A DNA stretch of 7,866 nucleotides from Wolbachia pipientis (GCF_023661085.1 NZ_JAHDJT010000020.1:1-7866), one strand, 5' to 3'. Shown: positions 1-6,208, counted from the first letter of the stretch. A program made the numbers and translations. Notes: generated from the letters alone by a model not told the origin.

Positions 1-2466
1 AGTAATAGATTGCCTGACGATCTGCGTAACAAGATCAAAAAATATATGGCGATTCTTGAAAATGACATCGGTTGTAGATTCGGGGATTCAGATAACCCTT
101 TACTGGTTTCCATACGCTCTGGTAGTGTGAACTCAATGCCGGGTATGCTCGATACAATCCTAAATGTTGGCTTAAACGACGCAACCGTTGTTGGGCTTGC
201 AAAAAAAAGTGGAGAGCGTTTTGCCTATGATAGCTATTGCCGTTTTATTATGATGTATTCCAACGTTGTGCTACAGCTTGACCATCGCCTGTTTCAAAGC
301 GTTATTGATCATGAACAACAAAAAAATCGAGCAAAAAGTTTAGCTGATCTTGATGTTGATGTCTTAAGAAAGATCGTTGACGATTTCAAAAAGATAGTGC
401 ACAAAAAAACTGCAAAACATTTTCCACAGAACGTTGAAGAACAATTGCTCAGTTCAGTAAATGCAGTGTTTGCCTCTTGGCAGAATGACAGGGCCGTCTC
501 TTATAGGAAAATAAATAACATTCCTGAAACCCTTGGAACTGCAGTTAATGTGCAAGCAATGGTTTTTGGCAATCTGAACAATAATTCTGCAACTGGCGTG
601 ATATTCACGCGCAATCCTGCAACTGGGGAGAAAAAGTGTTTTGGCGAATTTTTGGTCAATGCTCAAGGTGAGGATGTGGTCTCCGGTATTTACACCCCTA
701 TGCCAGTTGACGGGGAGCAGGATAATACCATGGAGAAATTGATGCCAAGCGTGTATCAAGAGTTGTGCGATGTATGTGAAAAGCTTGAAAGGCACTATAA
801 AGACATGCAAGATATAGAATTCACCGTGCAGAACGGCAAGTTGTGGATTTTGCAGACTAGGTCTGGTAAACGTACAGCCGAGGCTACCGTGCGCATAATA
901 GTTGATATGGTAAACGAAGGAACAATTACAAAAGAAGAAGGAATACTAAGGATTGATCCAAAAACTTTTGATGGTTTATTGCATCCAGTTCTTGAAGTTA
1001 AGGGTGATCAAAAAGTAATAGGGAAGGGGTTACCGGCTTCCCCAGGTGTGGCTTCTGGATATGTAGTGTTCAGCGCAAATGATGCAGAAAAAGCTGCAGA
1101 GCAGGGTAAAAAAGTAATTTTAGTAAGATCAGAGACAAGTCCTGAAGATATTAATGGGATGAATGCTGCAAGCGGTATAATAACGGCACGAGGAGGAACG
1201 ACTTCACATGCTGCTGTTGTAACCCGTGGAATGGGTAAACCGTGTATTTGCAGCGTAAGTGGACTTTATATCGATAAAGATGGAAATTTCTTTTCTGTAG
1301 GGGATACCAAAGTAAATAAGGGAGAACCAATTACCATCAATGGAGGAACGGGTGAGGTAATGCTTGGCATTCTTTCTACAATTTTGCCTGAGTTATCGCA
1401 AGAATTCAAAACGATAATCAACTGGATAGATGAAGTTAAAACGATCAAGGTGAGAGCAAATGCTGATACTCCGAAAGATGCAAAAATCGCTAAAGAGTTC
1501 GGTGCAGAAGGCATAGGTTTATGTCGCACGGAACATATGTTTTTTGCTAGTGACAGAATTGAGTTCATTCAAAAATTGATAATAGCTGACGACGAAATTG
1601 AAAGAGCGAATGCACTGAGCAAATTAGAGCAAATGCAAAAGTCTGATTTCAAAAAAATATTTTCTATTATGGAGGGCAGAGAGGTTACTATACGTTTGCT
1701 TGATCCACCTCTGCATGAGTTTTTACCAGACAATCAGTCCACCATAGAAAAAATCGCCAAGTCACTCAATAAGTCAGTTGAGTCGGTAAAAAATAAAATA
1801 GCACAATTATCAGAGAAAAATCCAATGCTTGGTCACCGAGGCTGCAGGCTTGCCATTTCTCATCCTGAAATATATAGCATGCAGATTAGGGCAATACTCA
1901 GCGCTGCAGATGAGCTAAGAAAAGAAAAAAAGATAGAAATTAAGCCTGAAATTATGATCCCTCTTATCATGGATGAGAAAGAATTTGTTTTGATATGCGA
2001 GTTAGTAAAGAAAGAATCCTCTGTCATCGCTGGAATGACACCAGACAAGGCTTATTCAATCGGAACGATGATAGAGCTACCACGGGCAGCACTGATTGCC
2101 GATAAATTAGCAAAACACGCAGAATTTTTCAGTTTTGGTACTAATGATTTAACGCAAACAACTATGGGACTCTCAAGAGATGATTCAGTTAATTTTCTTG
2201 ATTCCTATAAAGAAAACAACATATTCGAAAACGATCCATTTGAGGTGCTGGATATCAAAGGGGTAGGGGAGTTAATCAAGATAGCTATCGAAAGAGGCAG
2301 GGAAACCCGAAAAGAAATAAAACTTGGTATATGCGGGGAGCATGGAGCAGATCCAAAATCTATAGAGTTTCTCATCAAATCAGGGGTTGATTATGTCTCA
2401 TGCTCACCCTATAGAGTACCGATTGCGAAATTAGTGGCAGCGCAATTTAGCGTTAAATCTAAATAA
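1..2466 (+). CDS. ppdK: Pyruvate, phosphate dikinase (5'-truncated by window edge)
   Basis: This cytosolic enzyme interconverts pyruvate + ATP + phosphate with phosphoenolpyruvate + AMP + pyrophosphate. The frame is open to base 1; the TTG at 10-12 is a leucine codon, not a start. Family members are about 875-890 residues and 821 codons are visible, so roughly 55-70 N-terminal residues of the ATP-binding domain lie upstream. Counting from codon 10-12, I see the rest of the nucleotide-binding domain (LLVSIRSG near residue 30, FTRNPATGEK near 200, then QTRSGKRTAEA). Next is the phosphohistidine domain, with GGTTSHAAVVTRGMG and catalytic His400. The C-terminal PEP/pyruvate barrel carries GLCRTEHMFF, LDPPLHEF, GHRGCRLA, FFSFGTNDLTQ and GICGEHG with catalytic Cys775. 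All key motifs are intact. It ends one base before the stop of the convergent ankyrin gene. In Wolbachia this enzyme substitutes for the missing pyruvate kinase (established knowledge). Identification is very secure. Confidence 0.97.
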   Translation, partial: SNRLPDDLRNKIKKYMAILENDIGCRFGDSDNPLLVSIRSGSVNSMPGMLDTILNVGLNDATVVGLAKKSGERFAYDSYCRFIMMYSNVVLQLDHRLFQSVIDHEQQKNRAKSLADLDVDVLRKIVDDFKKIVHKKTAKHFPQNVEEQLLSSVNAVFASWQNDRAVSYRKINNIPETLGTAVNVQAMVFGNLNNNSATGVIFTRNPATGEKKCFGEFLVNAQGEDVVSGIYTPMPVDGEQDNTMEKLMPSVYQELCDVCEKLERHYKDMQDIEFTVQNGKLWILQTRSGKRTAEATVRIIVDMVNEGTITKEEGILRIDPKTFDGLLHPVLEVKGDQKVIGKGLPASPGVASGYVVFSANDAEKAAEQGKKVILVRSETSPEDINGMNAASGIITARGGTTSHAAVVTRGMGKPCICSVSGLYIDKDGNFFSVGDTKVNKGEPITINGGTGEVMLGILSTILPELSQEFKTIINWIDEVKTIKVRANADTPKDAKIAKEFGAEGIGLCRTEHMFFASDRIEFIQKLIIADDEIERANALSKLEQMQKSDFKKIFSIMEGREVTIRLLDPPLHEFLPDNQSTIEKIAKSLNKSVESVKNKIAQLSEKNPMLGHRGCRLAISHPEIYSMQIRAILSAADELRKEKKIEIKPEIMIPLIMDEKEFVLICELVKKESSVIAGMTPDKAYSIGTMIELPRAALIADKLAKHAEFFSFGTNDLTQTTMGLSRDDSVNFLDSYKENNIFENDPFEVLDIKGVGELIKIAIERGRETRKEIKLGICGEHGADPKSIEFLIKSGVDYVSCSPYRVPIAKLVAAQFSVKSK

Positions 2467-2467
2467 A

Positions 2468-2833
2468 TTAGATTTCAGTGTTGGCTGAAATACGGTAACT
2501 TTGTTTCGTAAGCTCAACTTCTCTCATCTCTTTATAACTTGGCAATGTAGAATCTTTTACGTGTATTACAGTAGCTACTAGAGCTAAAGCAGCTACAATA
2601 CCACAAATTACTGCACCAGCCATAGATGGAACCATCATAGCAGCAGCAATGAATAATCCTGTAATAACAACTCCAATAACATCATTCCTTAATGAGATAC
2701 GAAAATTTTCCTCGCTTTCTTTGTATTTAGTTTCTTGTGTATCTGGCCTAGAAAACTTAGCTTCTCTTGTGTTAGTTGGGTTATCATTTTTGTTTACGTT
2801 GGGTGTCTCTGGTGTAATAAAGTTTAAGAGCAT
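2468..2833 (-). CDS. C-terminal fragment: membrane hairpin domain (121 residues)
   Basis: The frame continues from the ankyrin segment once the shift is corrected. Counted from the ATG at 2833, residues 1-50 are polar and charged. Residues 51-92 are almost wholly hydrophobic and read as two closely spaced membrane helices (about 52-68 and 72-92, broken by VPSMAG). A charged tail ends SANTEI. This is probably the membrane anchor of the full protein. The ATG at 2833 overlaps the preceding stop, so translational coupling could in principle express this piece separately, but no Shine-Dalgarno precedes it (the upstream bases are ATTACTGAG). Confidence 0.45.
   Translation of the reverse strand: MLLNFITPETPNVNKNDNPTNTREAKFSRPDTQETKYKESEENFRISLRNDVIGVVITGLFIAAAMMVPSMAGAVICGIVAALALVATVIHVKDSTLPSYKEMREVELTKQSYRISANTEI
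2472..2491. terminator. Possible hairpin terminator between converging genes
   Basis: Bases 2472-2478 (ATTTCAG) pair perfectly with 2485-2491 (CTGAAAT) around a six-base loop. The hairpin sits just after the ppdK stop and inside the last codons of the opposing gene. Read on the minus strand it is followed by a moderately U-rich stretch (CTAATTTATTT); on the plus strand the tail is poor. The stem is short, with only two G-C pairs, so a terminator role is tentative. It could serve either strand. Confidence 0.3.
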
Positions 2834-3126
2834 CTCAGTAATTCTTTTTGACTGCTTTGCATAGCCACTTCTAAGGCCGCTCGCACGGTTTCATCACTTA
2901 CGCGACCTAAGAACGGCTTAACTTCTTGGATATTGCCTTGAATTATAGCAAGGTGCAAAGCGTTAAATTTTTCTTCTTCATCAAACTTACCGCTTTCTAA
3001 AAGTATCTTTACAACATCGGCTTGCTTTGTTATTGCAGCTATGCCCAATATAGTTCTGGAAGCAGTATCTGTAAGATGGATGACAGCATCTAAATCTGTA
3101 AATAATCTTACAACATCTAGAAACAT
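2824..3126 (-). CDS. Middle fragment: degenerate ankyrin repeats
   Basis: This open segment is in the same frame as the N-terminal fragment and actually extends back to the TAG at 3189-3187; the ATG at 3126 is just an internal methionine. It shows ankyrin-repeat character: TILGIAAITKQADVVKILLE followed by FNALHLAIIQGNIQEVKPFL match the helix-turn-helix spacing of the repeat, with the usual TPLH motif degraded to TILG and NALH. There is no convincing ribosome binding site of its own. It ends at a TAA (2826-2824) created by the frameshift at the A-run, overlapping the start of the next fragment by ten bases. Confidence 0.45.
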   Translation of the reverse strand: MFLDVVRLFTDLDAVIHLTDTASRTILGIAAITKQADVVKILLESGKFDEEEKFNALHLAIIQGNIQEVKPFLGRVSDETVRAALEVAMQSSQKELLRCS

Positions 3127-3186
3127 GCTACGATCGCCGGTAATATTGGACTCTCTTACAGCATTTGCAAACGAGTCAAAAATTGC

Positions 3187-3621
3187 CTAATTTGTTTCTC
3201 TTCCTTGTATTAGTTGCTCGTAAAGTACTTCAGCAGTCATACCAGGGTTTATGAAGTTACTAGAATCTACTCCATTACTATCTACTTTATTCTCTTCCAT
3301 ATTAGGTGTGTTTTGCTTTTCTTCCTCGTTTGTCACTGCAGCTACCTGCTCTTGTTGAGGGAGATTGAATCCATTGTTAAAAAGAAAATCCTTCACACAT
3401 GATTTATCATTTTCAGCTGCATATTTTAGAAGTAAGTCTCCTAATGAATTGCCTCCTTCACATTCACCTTGGAGATTAACTTCTTTAAATTTAGCTTTTC
3501 TTTTTAATCTCTTTTGCAAGTCTTCAAGGCTGGCAACCTTATCATTGTATCTATCACCACTTATTAAAATTTTATCTATATCCAGACATAATCCCCTAAT
3601 ATCATCACTACTATATTTCAT
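3187..3621 (-). CDS. N-terminal fragment of the ankyrin-type protein (144 residues)
   Basis: This is the only part of the broken gene served directly by its promoter and natural start. The ATG at 3621-3619 has a weak Shine-Dalgarno (GTAGG at 3633-3629, seven bases upstream). The product would begin MKYSSDDIRGLCLDIDKIL, carry a basic stretch (KRLKRKAKFKE), one ankyrin-like helix pair near residues 60-85, and a low-complexity Glu/Asn linker. It ends GRETN at a TAG. Without readthrough it would have neither the main repeats nor the membrane segments. I cannot assign it a function by itself. Confidence 0.5.
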   Translation of the reverse strand: MKYSSDDIRGLCLDIDKILISGDRYNDKVASLEDLQKRLKRKAKFKEVNLQGECEGGNSLGDLLLKYAAENDKSCVKDFLFNNGFNLPQQEQVAAVTNEEEKQNTPNMEENKVDSNGVDSSNFINPGMTAEVLYEQLIQGRETN

Positions 3622-3649
3622 AACTAAACCTACTACTATATGTTAGTTT

Positions 3650-3678
3650 ATTATATCAACTTCCCCACAATTAGTCAA
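3650..3678 (-). promoter_or_regulatory. Sigma-70-type promoter of the ankyrin-type gene
   Basis: On the minus strand TTGACT (3678-3673) is followed by a 17-base spacer and a perfect TATAAT (3655-3650). Transcription would begin near 3643, leaving a leader of about 22 bases to the ATG at 3621. This is the best promoter match in the window, and it belongs to a broken gene. Confidence 0.75.
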
Positions 3679-3684
3679 GACATC

Positions 3685-3713
3685 TTGCAGTTTCAAGTGA
3701 CATAATGTATATT
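3685..3713 (+). promoter_or_regulatory. Possible promoter of glpX
   Basis: TTGCAG (3685-3690), a 17-base spacer and TATATT (3708-3713) form a moderate sigma-70 match. The start point would be near 3720, downstream of the ATG at 3716 but upstream of the ATG at 3734, so if real it favours the later start. The -35 hexamer lies next to the -35 of the divergent ankyrin-gene promoter. Confidence 0.35.
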
Positions 3714-3715
3714 GA

Positions 3716-4666
3716 ATGCTTTACCTCGAGCAAATGATAGAAGATTTAGCTTATAAGTTGGTTAAAGTGACTGAAGCTGCAGCGCTTGCTGCGTATAAGT
3801 TGGTAGGCTTTGGTGATGAAAAAAAGGCTGATCAGGTTGCAGTTGATGCAATGCGGACGGTGCTAAATTCCATGGAAATAAATGGTACGATTGTGATCGG
3901 CGAGGGAGAGAGGGACAAAGCACCGATGCTATATATCGGGGAAAAAGTTGGCACAGGAAATGGCCATGAGATTGACATTGCTGTTGACCCACTCGAAGGC
4001 ACCACAATTTGCGCTCATTATAAACAGGGTGCAATGTCCGTTCTTGCTGCAACAAAAATAGGTAATTTTTTACACGCACCTGATGTTTATATGGAAAAGG
4101 TAGCGGTAGGAAAAAATCTTCCAGAAGGTGTAGTTTCATTAAAAAATAGTGTCGAAAAAAATTTAGATAATCTAGCTCAGGCAAAAGGATGTAAAGTAAG
4201 TGATCTGACAGTAACTATACTCAAACGTGAAAGGCATGATGAATTGATAGCAAAAATCAGGAGATTAGGCGCGAAAATTAAACTGATAGATGATGGTGAT
4301 ATTGCTGCTGTAGTCTCACTAGTGAATGGCAACCACGATATGTATATCGGAACAGGAGGGGCGCCAGAAGGAGTGCTTGCGGCTGCAGCGTTGAGCTCAA
4401 TCGGTGGACAGATGGAGGGAAGGTTAATATTTGACACGGATCAGTTAAAAGAAAGAGCAAAGAGTTTGAATATTGATGACCCAGAAAAAATCTACACTAT
4501 AAAAGATATAGCAAAAGGCGAATCAGTGTTCATTGCAACTGGAGTAACAAGTGGAGAACTTGTAGATGGAGTTAAATTTAGTCATAATGTCTGTTCAACT
4601 AATTCTTTAATAATACTGCCTAACAAACTGATAAAGCTGCAAATAACACAGAATTTATACTATTAG
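3716..4666 (+). CDS. glpX: Fructose-1,6-bisphosphatase class II (GlpX type)
   Basis: This enzyme hydrolyses fructose-1,6-bisphosphate to fructose-6-phosphate, the committed gluconeogenic step, in the cytosol with divalent metal. The protein has 316 residues; E. coli GlpX has 336. Recognisable blocks are KVTEAAALAAYKLVGFGD, INGTIVIGEGERDKAPMLYI, IDIAVDPLEGT, APDVYMEK, LTVTILKRERHDE and GTGGAPEGVLAAAAL. The metal ligands known from E. coli (Asp33, Glu57, Asp85, Glu213) correspond to Asp39, Glu63, Asp91 and Glu218. The C-terminus after VCSTNSLII is shorter and diverged, which may be lineage-specific. An in-frame TGA directly precedes the ATG at 3716, so that is the earliest start. The in-frame ATG at 3734 aligns with the start of E. 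coli GlpX, has a GAG five bases upstream and fits the candidate promoter better, so it may be the true start. With PpdK it supports hexose synthesis from pyruvate or amino-acid carbon. Confidence 0.95.
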   Translation: MLYLEQMIEDLAYKLVKVTEAAALAAYKLVGFGDEKKADQVAVDAMRTVLNSMEINGTIVIGEGERDKAPMLYIGEKVGTGNGHEIDIAVDPLEGTTICAHYKQGAMSVLAATKIGNFLHAPDVYMEKVAVGKNLPEGVVSLKNSVEKNLDNLAQAKGCKVSDLTVTILKRERHDELIAKIRRLGAKIKLIDDGDIAAVVSLVNGNHDMYIGTGGAPEGVLAAAALSSIGGQMEGRLIFDTDQLKERAKSLNIDDPEKIYTIKDIAKGESVFIATGVTSGELVDGVKFSHNVCSTNSLIILPNKLIKLQITQNLYY

Positions 4667-4689
4667 TGTTAACATAACTAAATTTTAGC

Positions 4690-4717
4690 TTTACAGAATA
4701 CAAACATTAAATATACT
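4690..4717 (+). promoter_or_regulatory. Sigma-70-type promoter of the repeat-containing gene
   Basis: TTTACA (4690-4695), a 16-base spacer and TATACT (4712-4717) each differ from consensus at one position. The predicted start is near 4724, giving a leader of about 24 bases to the ATG at 4748. This supports 4748, not the internal GTG at 4946, as the real gene start. Confidence 0.6.
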
Positions 4718-4736
4718 ACTTTTATATTGGAAATGT

Positions 4737-4743
4737 AAGGGGG
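4737..4743 (+). promoter_or_regulatory. Ribosome binding site deciding the start at 4748
   Basis: AAGGGGG lies four bases before the ATG at 4748-4750. It is purine-rich and well placed, though GGGGG is a variant of GGAGG. No comparable site precedes the GTG at 4946. Confidence 0.6.
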
Positions 4744-4747
4744 TATA

Positions 4748-4915
4748 ATGTTAGATTCATCAGAAGATCCTCAAGAAAAGGTAACTGTACAAGGAGTTTC
4801 TCAGGACGAGCATAAATTTGATGACGATCCTGAAGTACAAAGCATATTATCGGATTTTGAAAAATTGGATTTTGAGGATAATAATTGTTTTGACAAAATA
4901 GCAAGTTCTTACTGA
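4748..4915 (+). CDS. Short 5' fragment of the interrupted gene (55 residues)
   Basis: ATG at 4748 with a good ribosome binding site and promoter; it ends at TGA. The peptide starts MLDSSEDPQEKVTV, is strongly acidic, and contains LSDFEKLDFEDNN and FDKIASSY. Both segments recur downstream as LSDFEKLNF and FDKIANYY. It therefore holds the beginning of repeat copy 1 and is a fragment, not a separate gene. If translation stops at the TGA, this is the only product made from the natural start. Confidence 0.5.
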   Translation: MLDSSEDPQEKVTVQGVSQDEHKFDDDPEVQSILSDFEKLDFEDNNCFDKIASSY

Positions 4916-5089
4916 GAGCAGGGGAAGATTTCCTTTTTTGACTATGTGATATCGAACAAGCGGAAGGAAATAATCAATATATTAGATAATAAGCTTCCTG
5001 ATCTCAAAAAACAAGAAGAGTTTAGAAAGAGATTTGGTGAGTATCTTCTTTCTAGGATTGGTGAAGGGATGAGTTACGGAAAAGAACTT
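4847..5089 (+). repeat. Internal protein repeat, copy 1 (contains the TGA)
   Basis: Segments in order: LSDFEKLDF, FDKIASSY, stop, SFFDYVISNKRKEIINILDNK, RKRFGEYLLSRIGEGMSYGKEL. They match copy 2 in the same order. The DNA is recognisably related too, for example TTATCGGATTTTGAAAAATT against TTATCAGATTTTGAAAAATT. Copy 1 lacks a linker of about 17 residues found in copy 2. Confidence 0.8.
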
Positions 5090-6208
5090 CAAAATAGACT
5101 TCAGTCTTTTGAAGATAGGGCAAAAGAAGTATTATCAGATTTTGAAAAATTGAATTTTAGTTTTAAGGATAATAAGTGTGAAGATTCTTCTGATTCAGTA
5201 AATTATAATAACGGCCGGCCAGCAGATCCATTTGATAAAATAGCAAATTATTATCGAGGGAAGAATGATATTTTCCTTTTCAACTATGTGGTGTTGAGTA
5301 AGCAAAAAGAAATAATGGATATATTGGACAAGAAGTTTACTTCCAAAGATCAGGAGCAGTTAAAAGAGAATGTTAAGAAGAGATTAGGTAGATATCTTCT
5401 TCGAATTGACGAAGGGATGAATGATGCAAAAGAATTTCTAGAAGAGGATTATCTAATTGGTTTCTTTGATGGGTGTTATTGGCCAGACGAAAAGGCAGGA
5501 CGCTTTGTTAATCATTATGATAATCTTAGTATCAACATTACTAAACCTGGACAGAGTTTAGAAACTAGTCGTCTTTTTAGCAACAAAGCTAAAAGGATGG
5601 AAGCAATTAAAAATGAAGTACAAAGAGTAAAAATATACAGCAATGGCAAAAGAGTAGTAACAATTGAGAAGAATGAGAAACAACAGAGGAACTACTCCTT
5701 TACGAAGCTTGCAATATGTGACATTGAAATTAGTTGGAATGCAAAAGATACCTCAGAGAAAGACCTTAGCTGTGTTATTGTTCTAAGTATAAATTCTGGT
5801 CAAATTAGTATTAAAAAATCAACTATTGACGGTAGCAATGTTGAACCGAAGGAAATTTTAGAACTAGCTAAGCAAAACGAGGTTGTACTTATAGAGGGTA
5901 AAGCTTTACATGAAGTTTTAGGAGAATGCCTAGTCCAGCAAACACCATGTGAGGAGAAGGAGAATACACAGCCACGTGAGAATATTGTCGTTGGTGCACC
6001 TAGCTCTACTTTTAATGAGTTGAAGGTAGAGCAGTTCTGTGAAGAGGAGCAAGAATTAGAGGAAGAATTGCAAAAGAAAGGCATGATTCCTGGATTTTCG
6101 GATCTTAGATATCTGCTACACATTAAACCTAAAGTACATTATATCGCCATCTTGCACGATATAATCTCTGCCTTCAAAGCGAATTTTTCCTGCATCTTTG
6201 CAGGCTGA
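4946..6208 (+). CDS. 3' open frame of the interrupted gene (420 residues, GTG counted as start)
   Basis: This is the long open part after the TGA. The GTG at 4946 is a valine inside the conserved repeat segment DYVISNKRKE, matched by NYVVLSKQKE in copy 2, so it is unlikely to be a natural start. The nearest purine-rich stretch (GGGGAAG, 4921-4927) is too far upstream at 18 bases. The protein is highly charged with predicted helical repeats first, a likely beta-rich middle region, and a Glu-rich segment (EEEQELEEELQKK) near the end. The final segment after SDLRYLL overlaps ychF on the other strand and looks like fortuitous coding. Function unknown. Confidence 0.5.
   Translation: MISNKRKEIINILDNKLPDLKKQEEFRKRFGEYLLSRIGEGMSYGKELQNRLQSFEDRAKEVLSDFEKLNFSFKDNKCEDSSDSVNYNNGRPADPFDKIANYYRGKNDIFLFNYVVLSKQKEIMDILDKKFTSKDQEQLKENVKKRLGRYLLRIDEGMNDAKEFLEEDYLIGFFDGCYWPDEKAGRFVNHYDNLSINITKPGQSLETSRLFSNKAKRMEAIKNEVQRVKIYSNGKRVVTIEKNEKQQRNYSFTKLAICDIEISWNAKDTSEKDLSCVIVLSINSGQISIKKSTIDGSNVEPKEILELAKQNEVVLIEGKALHEVLGECLVQQTPCEEKENTQPRENIVVGAPSSTFNELKVEQFCEEEQELEEELQKKGMIPGFSDLRYLLHIKPKVHYIAILHDIISAFKANFSCIFAG
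5132..5440 (+). repeat. Internal protein repeat, copy 2 (intact)
   Basis: Segments in order: LSDFEKLNF, a unique linker of about 17 residues rich in Ser, Asn and Asp, FDKIANYYR, LFNYVVLSKQKEIMDILDKK, KKRLGRYLLRIDEGMNDAKEF. The Arg codon CGA at 5255-5257 stands where copy 1 has TGA. The linker includes the isolated GC palindrome GGCCGGCC (5213-5220). Confidence 0.8.

Larger units (their letters stand above)
2468..3621 (-). pseudogene. Ankyrin-type protein with C-terminal membrane hairpin, broken by TAG and a frameshift
   Basis: Three minus-strand open frames (3621-3187, then about 3186-2824, then 2833-2468) read as one protein of about 384 residues. The first two share a frame and are separated only by a TAG at 3189-3187 (codon 145). 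After it the frame continues AIFDSFANAVRES and into ankyrin-like helices. The second and third differ by a -1 shift. Restoring one A in the A5 run (T5 at 2845-2849 on the plus strand) turns QKELLRCS-stop into QKRITEMLLNF, which joins the third frame smoothly. Layout: N-terminal region with a weak ankyrin-like segment (LLLKYAAENDKSCVKDFL), an acidic/Asn-rich linker, one or two degenerate ankyrin repeats, a polar linker, two adjacent hydrophobic helices and a short tail. Ankyrin proteins with terminal membrane segments are common in Wolbachia and are suspected host-interaction factors. Decay is the simplest reading; sequencing error or recoding is possible. Confidence 0.75.
4748..6208 (+). pseudogene. 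Repeat-containing protein of unknown function, interrupted by an in-frame TGA
   Basis: From the ATG at 4748 the frame runs 55 codons to a TGA at 4913-4915. It then continues in the same frame without another stop to 6208, a protein of 486 residues if the TGA is read through. The N-terminus is acidic. Two diverged copies of one unit follow (about 4847-5089 and 5132-5440). In copy 2 the codon aligned with the TGA is CGA (Arg, 5255-5257), with the flanking 15 residues aligning without a gap, so a C-to-T change is the likely cause. The middle (about 5550-5930) looks beta-rich and globular (LAICDIEISWNAKD, LSCVIVLSINSGQISI). A Glu-rich stretch follows, and the last 30 codons lie antisense to ychF. 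I do not recognise the family. No signal peptide or membrane helix is evident. It is probably a lineage-specific accessory gene. Confidence 0.65.

Noticed and set aside
454..810. Minus-strand open frame of 118 codons inside ppdK, and similar ones at 1266-1568 and 1860-2048
   Set aside because: They lie antisense to a conserved, full-motif ppdK frame and their translations resemble no protein family.
3214..3646. Plus-strand open frames at 3214-3402, 3365-3646 and 2649-2864
   Set aside because: They are antisense to the ankyrin-type gene, which has the promoter and a coherent protein reading across its breaks.
3762..4184. Minus-strand open frames inside glpX (also 4177-4437 and 4278-4460)
   Set aside because: They are antisense shadows of conserved GlpX codons with no start signals or protein-like composition.
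4663..4681. Weak inverted repeat TTAGT...ACTAA after the glpX stop as a terminator
   Set aside because: Five A/T-dominated pairs with no U-tract; not distinguishable from chance in AT-rich DNA.
4722..4904. Minus-strand open frame of 60 codons, and the frame at 5800-6123 (-)
   Set aside because: They lie antisense to the plus-strand repeat gene, whose frame is supported by its internal duplication.
5213..5220. Isolated GC-rich palindrome GGCCGGCC
   Set aside because: It encodes part of the repeat linker, is a single occurrence, and has no partner or flanking duplication to suggest a site or scar.
2468..6208. Selenocysteine insertion or an altered genetic code to explain the TGA and TAG
   Set aside because: The duplicate gives Arg at the TGA position, no insertion hairpin was recognised, and the housekeeping genes end at normal stops; mutation is simpler.
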